Source: Prorocentrum cordatum
Taxonomy: Eukaryota > Sar > Dinophyceae > Prorocentrales > Prorocentraceae
DNA length: 64,000 nt
Direction: 5' to 3'
NCBI GenBank assembly: GCA_963575745.1
Contig: CAUYUJ010017903.1
Coordinates: 15,001 to 79,000, forward strand
The position numbers were made by a program, and so were the translations under genes. Within the stretch, counting starts at the first letter, position 1. Each line of letters opens with the position of its first letter. Below the pieces are notes generated by a model. It did not search any database. It had not been told where the DNA came from and worked only from the letters and a program-made list of their open reading frames with translations. Shown piece after piece: positions 41,506 to 52,304 of this stretch.

Positions 41506-41760
41506 TATTGTTGACCCCCCTCTGGTGACCATTGCACGTTTCGGTTAAAATGATCCCCCGGTGCCCGCACCCTGTTTGTGTAACAGAGGAAGCGAGGTGT
41601 CACCAAATTGGGCCCTTGGCCCCCGAGTTGCAACAACAACGGCTCCCGCCTGAGAGCTCCTCACATGTATTTCAAATGCGCGCTATTGCGCGGGACGTCC
41701 TCGCACTTTGTACAGGAATCGCGTCGATCTGAACACGTGCAGATCCGCCGCCGCCGCCGC
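41506..41760 (+). repeat. Start of a further 1.05-kb-type unit (truncated)
   Basis: TGTTGACCCCCCTCTGGTG, ACAACAACGGCTCCCGCC and CTTTGTACAGGAATCGCG match the first part of the unit at 35,580; it is lost after about 41,760. Confidence 0.65.
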
Positions 41761-41939
41761 CTCCTCCTGCCCCCAATCTTCTTCAATTCCTCAGGGGTCT
41801 CCCCCTGGCGAGGTCGCAGGTGTTTACCCGACGTGGCAATGATACAATCATTACAAGTGTTACGCGGTTCAAGTGGCAAGGCCGCCAGTCAGGACCCACG
41901 GATCAGGATCGCAATCGTCCCGTTCCGCTCCGCTCCGTT

Positions 41940-42120
41940 CCGTTATTCCTCTGTTGTTGCTCCTCCTCGTCTTCCTCGTCCTCCTGCTGCTCCTCCTTCT
42001 CCTCCTCGTCCTCCTCCACCACCCCCTCGTCCTCCTCCCCTTCCTCCTCCCCCCCCTTCCCCTTTCCCCCCCTATTCCTCCTACTTTTCCTCCTCCCGGC
42101 GTGTCTTCTCATGTGCTCGA
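41940..42120. repeat. (TCC)n / CTCCTCGTC tract
   Basis: Pyrimidine-rich microsatellite. Confidence 0.9.
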
Positions 42121-42334
42121 TCCCCCCCGCGCCCCTCCGACGAGGCTGCGTGGGCCGCGTGCGAGGCGGCGCAGGAGCCCTCCAGTTGGACGGGCTTCGG
42201 CGGAGGATCGAGGTGCGAGAAGCGAGGATCGAGGGTGTTGGACGTTTTCGGAAATGACGGGGGGAGGGGTAAGCCAGTCGGGGGGAGGCGAGGGGATGGG
42301 GGAGGCAGAGAGGAACAGAGGGATACATATGTTA

Positions 42335-42402
42335 TAAACATATGTGTGTATGTGTATGTGTATGTATGTATGTATGTATGTATGTATATATATATATATA
42401 TA
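42335..42402. repeat. (TATG)n(TA)n microsatellite
   Basis: GTGTATGTGTATG, (TATG)n then (TA)n, followed by a small inverted repeat TTGGCGCTTCGCGCCA. Confidence 0.9.
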
Positions 42403-42639
42403 AGAGTGCATTGGCGCTTCGCGCCATGCACCATGGTCCTTGAAGTTTGACATGCTGGCGGAAACGCAGGAAGGTAAACCTTAACATTTAGCGATCACTC
42501 CTTGTTTCCTTTTCCGGCGTCGCCGTTCTAATAATGTGGTTCATCATTTTTCCTTCATGCTTCCTGTTCCTGTTCGCCCTACCCTGCGAATTATTGCTTA
42601 TCTTCCTCAGCTCTTTTTGTGGAGGTTTCTCCTTGGAGA

Positions 42640-43130
42640 GCCTCTTGGGGGCCTCGCGACAGTTTTCCAAGGGCACCGTGGGGCCGTCTGGAGGCCTCGA
42701 GGGCGCTTTCTGTGGGTCTCTGGGAGCTTCCTCAGGCCACCCTGCTTCCAACCGCGGTCTCCCTGAACGACCGGGTCACGACTTGGAAGGCGTCGGGGGG
42801 GCATATTGGGGCCATCTTGGGCCGTCATGGGGCTCTTTTCGGGTCATCTTGGAACCCTTTTGTGCTGTCGTAGGGCTCTCGTGGACTGCCTGGATGCCCT
42901 TTCGGATAGTTTTGGTGCCATTTTCGGGTGTCCTGGGCGGTCTAGGACGCCCGGGAACCAAGAACAGGGCATTCGCTAAATCACGCAAGAATTTTGGTAC
43001 ACCAGTTTTTTTCTGCGGTTTTGAAGTCTCTTGGGAATCTACTTCAGGTCGTCTTCGAATGTCTGGTGGGTGTCTGGGGTCTCTTGGGGCCTTCGGGGGT
43101 CGTTCGGCTGCCCTCCGGACCGATTTGGGC
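42640..43130. repeat. G-rich minisatellite, CTTGGGGGCCT type, copy 3
   Basis: CATCTTGGG, CGTCATGGGGC and CCTCTTGGGGGCC units, with the conserved-type insertion GACGCCCGGGAACCAAGAAC near 42,945. Confidence 0.75.
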
Positions 43131-43284
43131 TGGTTGCCTAGGCCCAGCAGGGGCGTCCAGGAGCTCTGGCAAGCCTGGGGGACCTCCTGCAGGGGCGTCC
43201 CGGGGGCCCCCCGGGACCGTGGCGGCCACGGCTCGCGGGGGTCTGGTTTTGCTTTTCGGGGAGGGGGGATGTTTTCCCTGCCCC

Positions 43285-43490
43285 CCCGTCCCGAGGCGCC
43301 CCCCCCGTCCGCCAGACGCGGTCGAGGGGAGGTGCGTCCAAGGGGCGCTCAGTGTTGGAGCCGTGGTGTCCCGAGGCGCCCCCCCGGCCACGGGCCGCGG
43401 TCGAGGGGAGGTTCCGGGGGGGGGGGGGCGCTCGAGGTGGGAGCCGTGGTGTCCCGAGGCGCCCCCCGGCCGCCGCGGGCCCCCCGGGCC
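43285..43490. repeat. ~81-bp tandem repeat, about 2.5 copies
   Basis: GCGGTCGAGGGGAGGT, GGAGCCGTGGTGTCCCGAGG and CGCCCCCC repeat; the G run of the second copy (43,418-43,430) is unreliable in length. Confidence 0.8.
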
Positions 43491-43524
43491 GAGCCACATC
43501 TTGCACTGTGGCCATGTTGGGAGC

Positions 43525-43703
43525 TGTTCTTGACGGGCCTGTTTTCCACCACCACCACCATAAGTTGGAGGGGAAGGGGGTCCTCCTCCTCCTCCTCCTC
43601 CTCCTCCTCCTCCTCATTCTGCTCCTCCTCCTTCTCCTCGTCCTCCTCCTCCTCCTTCACCCCTCCAACTTATGGTGGTGGTGGTGGAAAACAAGCCCAT
43701 CAA
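43525..43703. mobile_element. Foldback element, copy 2, with (TCC)n interior
   Basis: Left GGGCCTGTTTTCCACCACCA, CCACCATAAGTTGGAGGGG (43,535-43,573) and right CCCCTCCAACTTATGGTGG, TGGTGGTGGAAAACAAGCCC (about 43,660-43,698) are inverted complements with one or two mismatches. (TCC)n and (CTC)n fill the loop. Same family as 3,550-3,715. Confidence 0.8.
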
Positions 43704-43739
43704 TTCTGGCGTGGTGATGCGGGATCCGGGAGCCTCATC

Positions 43740-44120
43740 GACCCTCCGGGTTTGTTTTTGGCCAGCATTGGCGATCTCTGGGTCCACCTCGAGGGCAGTT
43801 TGGGATTGTCATGGGGCTTTGTGGGCCATGTCGGGCGACGTGGGCGAAGTGCTGGAGCAATTGGTCGCCATCCCCAGGCTGGGCATTCTCGGTGGCTCTG
43901 GGACCGTTTTGAGTTTCTGTGGATATCATGGGTGCAGAACGTGGGACAAGGAACAAATACTGGCACCGTGAAGTTTTTCCGTGTTTGTTGACACATCGGG
44001 GGCGTATTTGGGGTTCCTGGGCAATATTTGAGGCCCTCTATTACCATCGTACCTATTTGGTGATTCTTGGGGCCGTCTTCGAGGCCAGTTGGGCTTTCCT
44101 TGCCACCTGGCGGCCATGGT
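43740..44120. repeat. G-rich degenerate minisatellite, copy 4
   Basis: CATGGGGCTTTGTGGGCCATG, CTTGGGGCCGTC type units, more diverged than the others. Confidence 0.5.
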
Positions 44121-44229
44121 AGAGTGAAATTGTTTGGAGTATTGGAGTATTGTAATTAGGGGGACCTGGGAGATGGAAGTATGAGGAGGAAGTCTACAAC
44201 ATCATGTGTATGGAAACTGAACTGGGGCT

Positions 44230-44760
44230 GCCAGTCCTCGAAAACCATGTGGGTTAGCCAGCAAGGCCGGCCCAGCGATGAACATCAGCAGGGCCACATA
44301 AGATCCCATTGGCGCCAGAATCGGCCAAATGATCAGCTCGTTCGTTCAAATATTGCCCAGTGTGGCTTTCCACTTTTCTGAAGACAATATAAGAAAAACC
44401 TGATCAAAGACATGACGAACACGAAGAACAAGTCGAAGGTTCGTCCTCCCCCGGGTGCGCCGCTGAGCCACGCCGGCCGCGCACTCTGAGTCGTACTCGA
44501 TGATGACAGGTTGTGAAGATGGCATCAAAGCAATATGATCACGAACCCAAGACAAAGCGAAAAATAAAGCAGACAGTTCACCAACATTATTGGAATGATG
44601 ATATGCACCGATGTATCCAGGCTCATTCGGGTCCAGGATGGCAGGCCCACAGTAGTCCCGGAGCGAGGAAGAAGAGGAGGAGGCAACAGTAGAACCCCAC
44701 CCAGACACGTCTGTATCTGGCCCTGCGGTCGCCGAACCATCGCAAGAAAGTACGAGGGCC
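44230..44760 (-). pseudogene. LINE RNase H domain (relic)
   Basis: Read on the minus strand, the domain starts LSCDGSATAG and GWGSTV (first catalytic Asp at about 44,741), continues with NNVGELSALFFAL (catalytic Glu) and EYDSECAAGVA (second Asp). After a frameshift near 44,365 the end of the domain reads VESHTGQYLNERADHLADSG, with the last Asp. All four acidic positions of an RNase H fold are therefore identifiable. It would degrade the RNA of the RNA-DNA hybrid during target-primed reverse transcription. A further frame change near 44,760 separates it from the RT part. About 110 bp of unassigned sequence (44,121-44,229) follow, perhaps the 3' untranslated end. Confidence 0.8.
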
Positions 44761-44901
44761 TCGTGTACTCGAAGATCTCCTGGGGCAGGCTGCTGAGGAA
44801 GTTGGTCCCCTCGTCGGCCTGCCGGCGGTCCTCCCCCTGGTCCGCCGCCTGCTGCAGGCGGCGTCCGCTGCGTGATGCGGGGCAGAGGTGGAAGAGCAGC
44901 A

Positions 44902-44903
<2 letters not shown>

Positions 44904-44932
<29 letters not shown>
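44904..44932. repeat. (AT)n microsatellite inside the LINE relic
   Basis: About fourteen AT dinucleotides between the zinc-finger and RNase H parts of the element. It reads as an Ile-Tyr run in the coding frames and is a later expansion. Confidence 0.95.
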
Positions 44933-44936
<4 letters not shown>

Positions 44937-45023
44937 CCAATGGTTGGGAACGGCACTGATCCAATTCGAGCAGAACTGGTTGTTGGCGACGCTCCGCGGC
45001 ACAAGCCAAAGTAGCACTGGCGC

Positions 45024-46640
45024 TCACGTGCAGCAGGTACTCCGAGATGTACTTCGCCTCCTCCAAGGACGGCGTCGTTTCTGCTCCCAGACAGTGTGGG
45101 ACCAGTCCGCACCGTGCCAGGCCAGGCAGGGGGGAAGACCGTCAGGATACGTATTCCCAGGTACGCGTGCATCAAGCATGCCGCGTGCAGCCGCATTGCA
45201 CGGGCAGCTCCACAAACGGTGCATGGTGGTCTCGACGGCGCCTGTGCAGCGGACGCAGATCTCGTCGCCGTCGTGGTTCGGGATGCGGGTCTTGCTCAGG
45301 GAGGTCCAGATACCGCCGGTGGTGAGCGCGGGGCCGCCGTAGTGCAGCTGCGCGCCGAACGTGTGCTCTCGTGCCTCACGCACCTCGGAGAGACCTTGGT
45401 GCAGGCCGCCGAAGTCCTTCGGCCGGCGGGCGGCCTCCCGCTCAGCCAGGCAGCGCCGCAAGAAAACACGCAGGTCGTGAAGCCGAGTGTCTACCCGAGC
45501 AGCCTTGCGCAGTCGTGGATAATCGCGCCGGTCTGCTTGGGCAAGCAGCTCGGGGCGAATGCTGAAAGTGAAGGCGTAGTGGGTGCTCTTGAAAGACGTG
45601 GCAGTACGCCACTCAATGCCCAGCGCCCGACAAGCTCGATCCAACAGAGTGAAAGGTCCAAATTTGTGACGTCGTCGCTGTGCCCACAAAGAGCGCCACA
45701 CACTCAAAGGTACAATGTTGGCCAGGACGACCCTGTAGAACATGCGGATAGCCGTGTAGACAGCCGCGCACGTCAAGTGCGTTCGGTGTGCGCCCGGCCC
45801 AAGCAGGTGGGTGAGGTCGCGCGATCTCCGACCCACTCGGCCCGGCGATACATTGCCCATCAAGGATACGGCGGCCCAAGCCGCTGCGTCCGACATCTGA
45901 GTCTTCGTAAAAGCATAGCGGCCGTCACACCAAAGCGCCGCCACGGCGTCGGCGACACCAGCGCCGCGCTGTGTCTGTGGTAAGATTTTGACGACGTCCA
46001 CTCGTTTTCGAAACTGTTGCAGGTGTCTAGCAGCGACGGGCGCTGCCACCGGTGAGCCCAAGATTTGGTCAATCCCAAGATATCTGAAAGTACGCCGTGG
46101 TGGAATAACTCGCAGTTCGGGACTGCCGCACTCGGGGGCGCGCGTACCTGTGGTCGTGACCACCCCGCGGGCGCACTTCGGCACGTTCAAGTCTGGGCCA
46201 ATGGCACGGTCAATCTCGCGTGTGGCTGCCAGAGCGTCGGCGAGTTCTTGCCACGAATGAGCCAGAATGAACCTGTCGTCGATGTAGGAGAAGAGCGTCG
46301 CCGTGGGTACCGCCCGCTCCACTGCCAAGTGCCACATGATTGAAGTTAAGTTGCACAGAATACACGCCATAGGACAGCCCTGCGGTACGCCGACGAGGTT
46401 GTCGCCCTGCAGCACGACGTCCGTTGGCTGGTAATCAACGAACAGAATACGGGATAGGTTCTTCTAGTTCCGAAGGACGTGCCCGCAGATGTCCAAGCCC
46501 AAGTGGTTGGTCAGCTCCAGCAGGATGTGCAAGTCCATCCAGTCGTAACACTTCTCGAGGTCCAGGGACAGCACGTAAGCTGGGTCGGTCTGCGCCACGC
46601 GCGCCTGCGCCAGCTTTGCTTGCAACTCCCATAATACGCC
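45024..46640 (-). pseudogene. Non-LTR (LINE-type) reverse transcriptase with C-terminal zinc finger (relic)
   Basis: On the minus strand, LSLDLEKCYDWMD (motif A, catalytic Asp at about 46,562) is followed by a TAG at 46,464-46,466. In the same frame come LVGVPQGCPMA (motif B region) and SYIDDRFILAHS (motif C, YIDD at 46,275-46,286). Further on are a thumb-like region and, near 45,210-45,260, CVRCTGAVETTMHRLWSC, a CX2C-X8-HX4C finger of the type that follows RT in many LINEs. Without the stop the frame would run from about 46,640 to 45,024. A frame change near 45,060 leads to KYISEYLLHVSASATLACAA before the AT microsatellite. The start of the RT and any endonuclease are missing, as expected for a 5'-truncated insertion. 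Relatively few lesions suggest moderate age. Confidence 0.85.
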
Positions 46641-46649
46641 TGGACACGA

Positions 46650-47060
46650 ATGTCGACCCCATCATCATGAACAAGGCCTTCGCCTTGTTCTTTCCCCCCT
46701 CATCATCCTTGTCCTCCTCCAACTGTTACGCATCATCACTACAGCAATGATGGACAAGAGCACCATTCCCATTCACAGCCTTCTCATCACTCATCCTCCT
46801 TTTATACAACTCCATCCACAGGAATCCTCCGTGTCATCGTTTTTGTCATCATGACCTCTCCCATTTTTCTTGTCCTTCGCCCTCCCACCCTTCGCGTCGG
46901 AAGCTGGGGAGGAGGAGGACAGCGTGGATCCCAATGCGTTGTTACGCTCCCCTGGCCAGTGCTAGAACACCATCGTGCGCGAAGCGCACGCGTTTTTCTA
47001 GTGTTTCATTTTTTTAAAATGTTTTATATATACAAAGATCTATATACATAATACATATTG
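46650..47060. other. No gene; one hairpin
   Basis: GAACAAGGCCTTCGCCTTGTTC at about 46,668-46,689 forms a 9-bp stem with a 4-base loop. Otherwise nothing recognised. Confidence 0.5.
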
Positions 47061-47449
47061 CGAAGGCCTTACGGCCGGTGCCACCGACCCTGAGGTTGGG
47101 GAGGAGGGCGCGGAGCATGGGGGGGAAAATGGGGAGAGGGGGACAGGAGGGAGAGGTGGATGGGGAGGAGTAGGAGCACATGGGGGGAATAAGTAGGAGG
47201 AGAGTGAGGCGAGCAAGGTCGCATGTACAGGTGGAGGGGGGACACGAAGGAAGGGCAGGGGCGAGTGGAGCGTGGCGCTCATGAGGACGAGAAGGAGGAA
47301 GATAATGGCAAGGATGTTGACGATGTTGACGACGCCAGTTGCCTATCAGGACCATTCGGGGCGTCTTGGAGTCCTCATGGTGCGACTTCCAGTCTTCGTT
47401 CGCCGTTTTGAAGCTAGGTTTGGCATCTTGGGCATCTGGAAGGCCACGG

Positions 47450-48065
47450 AGTGTAGATTTGGAAGGCGCTGGGGCGGGGACCTGGGCCGGGGCCAAGGCC
47501 GGAGCGGGCCGGGAGCCAGGGTCAGGGCCGGGGCATGGGCCGGGGCCAAGGCCAGGACTGGGGCCCGGGCCGGGGTCAGGGCCGGGGCCCGAGGCCGGGA
47601 CTAGATCCTCCGGGGTTGGGGCCGGGGCGGGAGCCGGGGCCGGGCGGGACCAGGTACCTATAGGGCCAGGGTTCGGGCCGCGGCCGGGAGCGGCCGAGGC
47701 CGAGGCCGGGGCCAGAACCGGAGCCGGCGCTGGGGCTGGACTGGGGCTGGGGACATCATGTTGGCTGGGACCAGCTGCGGTCGGGGCCGGAAACCGGCAT
47801 CGGGGCCGGGACCGGGGTCGGGGGCTGGAACCTGGAGCTGGGACTGGCGCTGGGACCAGCCGCAGCCGGGGCCGGGGCCGGGACCGCGCGCCGGGGCCGG
47901 GGCTGGAACCGCGGGGCCGGAGACGGAGCCGGGGCTGGGAGCCCGAACCAGGACCGGGAGCCTGGGTCAGGGCCGCGGCCCGGCCAGGACCGAGGCCAGA
48001 GCCGGAACCGGGGCCGGGGCTGGGGCTGGACTGTATGGGGCTGGGCCTGGACCAGCTGCCTGGCC
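47450..48065. repeat. GC-rich minisatellite of GGGCCG units
   Basis: GGGGCCGGGGCC, AGGGCCGGGGC and GGGACCGGGGCC repeat for about 600 bp. Pro/Ala and Gly/Ala-rich ORFs on the two strands follow from this. Confidence 0.9.
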
Positions 48066-48069
48066 TACA

Positions 48070-48515
48070 GACCACTTGAGAAATAAAAGTTCGATTCGTG
48101 TTTTTCGAGTGTTTCATGCTGTTTGCGAGTTTCTATCGAAATAGACTCGGCATGGTTTTCGTGTTTATTTTGATAGAAATTTTAACTCTGACCCGCGCTC
48201 GGGCCACATGCGAATTCCATGTCTACTCGTGTCTACTTACTAGCGTGTCTATGTATGGGAAAAGTGTTTTTGTATTAACGTGTCTACTCGTGTTTATTTT
48301 TGCCAAAAATGCATTCGGTCGTTTCTATTTATTGTCGTGTCTATTTAACACGGCGCGTGTGTGTTTTCTGTGCAGCATGCGTTGTCTCACGACCTTGCAA
48401 GTAGAGGAGAGCCGTCAAAAAAAAACGTCAAAAAACATCGCCGAACCCCTTGTGATTGGACAACCCCGACAATGTAGCTCGATGTTGTGTTGTTTTTCCG
48501 CAGGGGAGCTGGCAG
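48070..48515. other. AT-richer unique stretch, no gene recognised
   Basis: GTGTCTACTYGTGTYTA-like words recur at 48,215-48,300. A run of AAAAAAA at 48,418. No domain. Confidence 0.4.
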
Positions 48516-48519
48516 ACGA

Positions 48520-48800
48520 CGGTGTGTTGGAAGCGTTTTTGGGCCTTCTTGGCAAGCGTTGGAAACGTTTTGGGCCGTCTGGGCGCCATGTTGGGCCGTG
48601 TTGGGGCCCTCTCGGAAGCCTCTGGCGCCGTCTCGGGGCGATCAGAGGGGCCTCTTGGGCCGTCGAGCATCGAGAAGCGAAAGAGACCAGGCCGCCTTGG
48701 GCCGTTTGGAGGCCATGAAGGCGTCTTGGACAAATCTTTCGGCGACGCGGGCCGCTCATGCACCATTTTGGAGGCGTTTTGGGGTATTTTGGGTTCATCT
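48520..48800. repeat. G-rich minisatellite, CTTGGGGGCCT type, copy 5
   Basis: CCGTCTTGGG, CCATGTTGGGCC units with the inserted motif CATCGAGAAGCGAAAGAGAC at 48,668. Confidence 0.7.
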
Positions 48801-49285
48801 TTGATCCTTATTCTACACAATTGTTTCTCGAAGTCCTGCGCAACCATTATAATTATCCGATGTCAGCCGTTCCCATCCGCACTTTCCCCTCCCCCCAATA
48901 TCCAACGCGCTCGTTCCAGCTCCCCCCGACCTGTTCGCGCCCGCCACCGCGCCCCCTCAACTCCTCAATGCGTCCCCGCCTTCTCCTAGTTTCACGTGTT
49001 CTTTCCAAGTCTTCTGAGTCCTACACCCCGAAGCCCCCTGTCAATTTCTCTGCCCTCGTCGTTCCAACAGTCTCCCTATTTTCCCATTCTTGATCTCTTC
49101 TCCGTCCACCTCAAGGCTCGCGCCTCCTCGACACTCCTCCCGATTTCCGCATAAACCCTCCGATATCATTGCAAAATTCTGGTCCGCCTTCGTTTTCCCA
49201 CCTCTCCGAGGTCCCGCACATTCCTCTCCGTGCCTCCATGTTTGTTCGCGTTTCTGCTACATCCCAGCCATGCGTATGCACTCTG
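48801..49285. other. No feature recognised
   Basis: Pyrimidine-rich plus strand; open frames lack domains. Confidence 0.4.
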
Positions 49286-49510
49286 GTGGCACTCGTAGCT
49301 CAGCCTGCGGTCCTCGTGGCGAACTTGGTGTCTCTCGTCCTAGCTCCGCTTGCGGCCCTCGTAGCCGAGCCGGTGGCTCTCGAAGCTCTGCTCGTGGCCC
49401 CGGCAGTTCGGCTCGTCGCCCTGCCGGCTCCGCGGAAGGCCCTCGTGCATAGCTCTGCCCGCTGCCCGCGCAGCTCGGGCTGCGGCCCTCGTCGCTCGGC
49501 CGGGTGGCCC
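49286..49510. repeat. 21-bp degenerate minisatellite, block 1
   Basis: GGCCCTCGTAGCTCTGCTGGT-type units repeat, giving seven-residue periodicity (ALVALLL-like) in translation. Blocks 2 and 3 lie at 49,655-49,780 and 50,390-50,640. Confidence 0.75.
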
Positions 49511-49529
49511 TCGCAGCTCGGCGGGTCCT

Positions 49530-49640
49530 CATCCTCCTTCCCGTCCTCCTTCTCCTCCTCCTCCTCCTCGTCCTCCTCTCCCTCCTCCTCCTCCTCCTCC
49601 TCCTCCTCCTCCTCCTCCCTCCTCCCTCCTCCTCCCTCCC
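49530..49640. repeat. (TCC)n tract
   Basis: Uninterrupted TCC with GTCC changes. Confidence 0.95.
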
Positions 49641-49806
49641 TCCTCTTCCCTCCTCCTCTGGCAGCTCGGGCTCGGTCCTCCTCGTCGCCCCGCCCGTGGC
49701 CCTCCACAGCTCCGCGCGAACGGTCCCGGTGGCCCGGCCCTCGCAGCTCTGCCGGGGGCTCTCTCGCATAGCCCAGCGGGGGTGGACGGGGGCCCTCGTT
49801 GGCCAG

Positions 49807-49925
49807 TCCCCCCTCCTCCCTCCTCCCTCCTCCCTCCTCCCTCCTCCCTCCTTCCTCCTCCCTCCTCCCTCCTCCCTCCTCCCTCCTCCCTCCTGCCTCC
49901 TCCCTCCTCCCTCCTCCCTCCCAGG
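49807..49925. repeat. 7-bp minisatellite (TCCTCCC)n
   Basis: About sixteen units of CCTCCCT with two changes. Confidence 0.95.
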
Positions 49926-50389
49926 CGGGATCGCGTCTGAAACAAGTCACGACGGGAGGTCTTTGGCCGTTCTCGTCCTCTGGGGGGCCCTCGCCAGGCC
50001 TCGGGGCCGTTTGAAAACGATTCAGGACGAGAGGTTGGTCCCGGAGAAAGGTCCGGGACTTCCGGGGACCGCGTGTTGAACAAACCAGGACCTCGCATGT
50101 CTTGGGTAGGTGCGGCTTGCGATGGCACGGCGCCTGGCGAGGCAACCCTGGCGCGCCAGCGCGGCCGTCGCGAAGGCGTCGGTTTTTTCCTTCTTCCAGG
50201 CCGTGCTCCTCGCTGTCCCCCTCCTCGTCTGCCTCCTTGGTCTCTTCCTCGTCTGCCTCCTTCGCCTCCCCGCGGTCCAAATCGGAGTCGTCGGCTGCTA
50301 GGTCGTACTGCTCCACCCCTCAGCTGCCGCGAAGAGAGGAGGACCTGAGGGAGATGGGGCCAGCGAGGGCCAGTCCCGCTCTTCCTCGC

Positions 50390-50640
50390 CCGGCTGCTCT
50401 CGAAGCTCTGCTTCTTGCTGCCGTAGCTCTGCTGGTGGTCCTTGACGCCCTGGTGGCGGCCCTCTTAGCACGGCTTGTGGTTCGCGAAACGCTGTTGACG
50501 GCCTTCGTAGCTCAGAGGGACGTTCTTGGAGCTCTGCTTTCTCGTCCTCTTAGCTCCGCTGGTGGCCCTCGTTGCGTAGCAGGTTGATCTGGTAGTTCCG
50601 GTTTGCGGGAATCGTAGCTCTGCTTGTGGACCCTGTAGTG
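50390..50640. repeat. 21-bp degenerate minisatellite, block 3
   Basis: CTCGAAGCTCTGCTTCTTGC, TGCCGTAGCTCTGCTGGTGG and TCTTAGCTCCGCTGGTGGCC continue the unit of block 1; the two blocks were probably one array split by the TCC tracts and unique sequence. Confidence 0.7.
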
Positions 50641-50919
50641 CAGTGCCTGGAGGCAAGGTGAGGAACCCGTATGTGGCGTATTTGTCGTAGCAGTTGTATT
50701 CGCCGTGCCCTCGCGAGGGCGGCCGTGGTAAAGATAATGATGTCGGGTCGAGGTTGTGTCCCATGTCCGACGTTGTACCCCGTCTGTTTTTGGTCCGTGT
50801 TTGTTCGTGCCCGCGTTCCTATATGCGTGTATGGTCTCGGCATCTTTGCCGGTAGATCTCCACCACGGTGGGTAGGTCTCGTAGCCCTTAGCTTTATGTT
50901 GTATCATATCCGCCTTGTA

Positions 50920-52304
50920 AGAGCGCGTTTCTTTATCATCGGCGATGACGGGCGTCATGGGGCGGGAGGGGGCGGGGGAGGGGTATGACGTAACGACCCC
51001 CCCCCACCCTGCGGCTCAGGCACCACAGCCGCGCTCGCGCGCTCGACGACGATGAGCGACCAGCGACGACGACGACGCGAGCAGCATGTAGGTGGCGATC
51101 TGCCCCACAGCCCCTGTGTACACCACAGTGCTCTCGTGCACCACAGCGCTTATGTACACCACAACGCCTGCGTACACCGTAACAGCCGTGTGCAACGCAG
51201 CGCCTGTGTACACCACAGCACTTGCGTGCACCACAGCGCTGGTGTACACTACAGCGAATGTGTACACCGCAGCAGCCATGTGCAACACAGCGCCTGTCTA
51301 CACCACAATGCGTAATTGCACCGCAGCGCCTGTGCACACCACAGCGCTTGTCTACACAACAGCATCCACGTGCAACCCAGCGTTGGTGTATACTAGAGTG
51401 CCTGCGTGCACAGGACAGGTAGAAGGAGCATGACGGTGAGGATCTGCTGCGGACAGCTAAACGCCACGCTAGGGAAGTGCTGAGAATAGAATGCGACGTT
51501 TTTCCTTCCTCCCTCCACCTCCGCCTCCTCCTCCTCCTCGTCCTCCTCCTCCTCCTCTTCCTCCTCCCCTCCTCCTCCTCCCTCACCCTTCTCCCCTGTC
51601 GTGCGGGTCGGCACTACAGCGCACGTGCGCGTCTCAGCGTGCACCGCAGAATGGTCTATTCACTGGCGCCGTGCTGAGTGCACGCAGGCATTGTGGTGTA
51701 CACTGGTGCTGTGTTGCACACGGCTGGTGTCGAGAACGCAGGCGCTGTGGTGTACACAAGCGCTGTGGTGCCAGCAGGCACTGTGGCACACACTGGCGCT
51801 GTGATGCACGCGGCTGCTGTGGTGTCATAGGCGGTGTGGTGTACAGAGGCGCTGTGGTGCACGCAAGCACTATGGTGTACACAGGCGTTGCGGTGCAGAT
51901 CGCCACCGACATGCTGCTGTTACCCGTCCTCGGTGATCCCTAGGCATTCCCAGACGTTGCTGGCGCGAAACGTGACGTCATCGGTTCCCTCCACCCTCTC
52001 CAGATGATTGCTTTCATCGGCCCAGAATCAAACCACAGGCTCCAGCTGCGTCCGCGCGCAGGACGACGACGTTGAGCGACGAGCGACGAGCGACAACGAC
52101 GACGACGACGTGGTCTCGACGACGACGACGATGACGACGACTGCGGACCAGACTCCTATTCGGATCCCTATGCGGACACCTATGCGGAGCACGATGCGCA
52201 CGGCGGCAGTGCCCGGAACGCAGTGGGGGGGGCGTTACGTCATATGGGGGGGGGCCAGCGGCCATGACGCCCGTCATGCCCAAAACAATGAAGAAACGGG
52301 CTCT
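50920..52304. mobile_element. 1.4-kb foldback element with long inverted repeats containing 18-bp tandem repeats
   Basis: The left terminus (AGAGCGCGTTTCTTTATC, GATGACGGGCGTCATGG, TATGACGTAACG) is matched in inverse at the right terminus (CGTTACGTCATATG, CCATGACGCCCGTCATGCC, AAGAAACGGGCTCT). Inside, CAGCATGTAGGTGGCGATCTG at 51,081 pairs with CAGATCGCCACCGACATGCTG at 51,896. Then come inverted 18-bp arrays (TGTACACCACAGCGCCTG on the left, 51,105-51,420; its complement on the right, 51,655-51,895). The central unpaired part is a TCC tract (51,505-51,595). Right-arm spacers include GACGAC repeats (52,060-52,140). No transposase is recognisable; the six-residue repeats in translation are by-products. 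Confidence 0.75.

Noticed and set aside
47450-48117. Pro/Ala-rich minus-strand protein of 367 codons
   Set aside because: Translation of a GGGCCG minisatellite.
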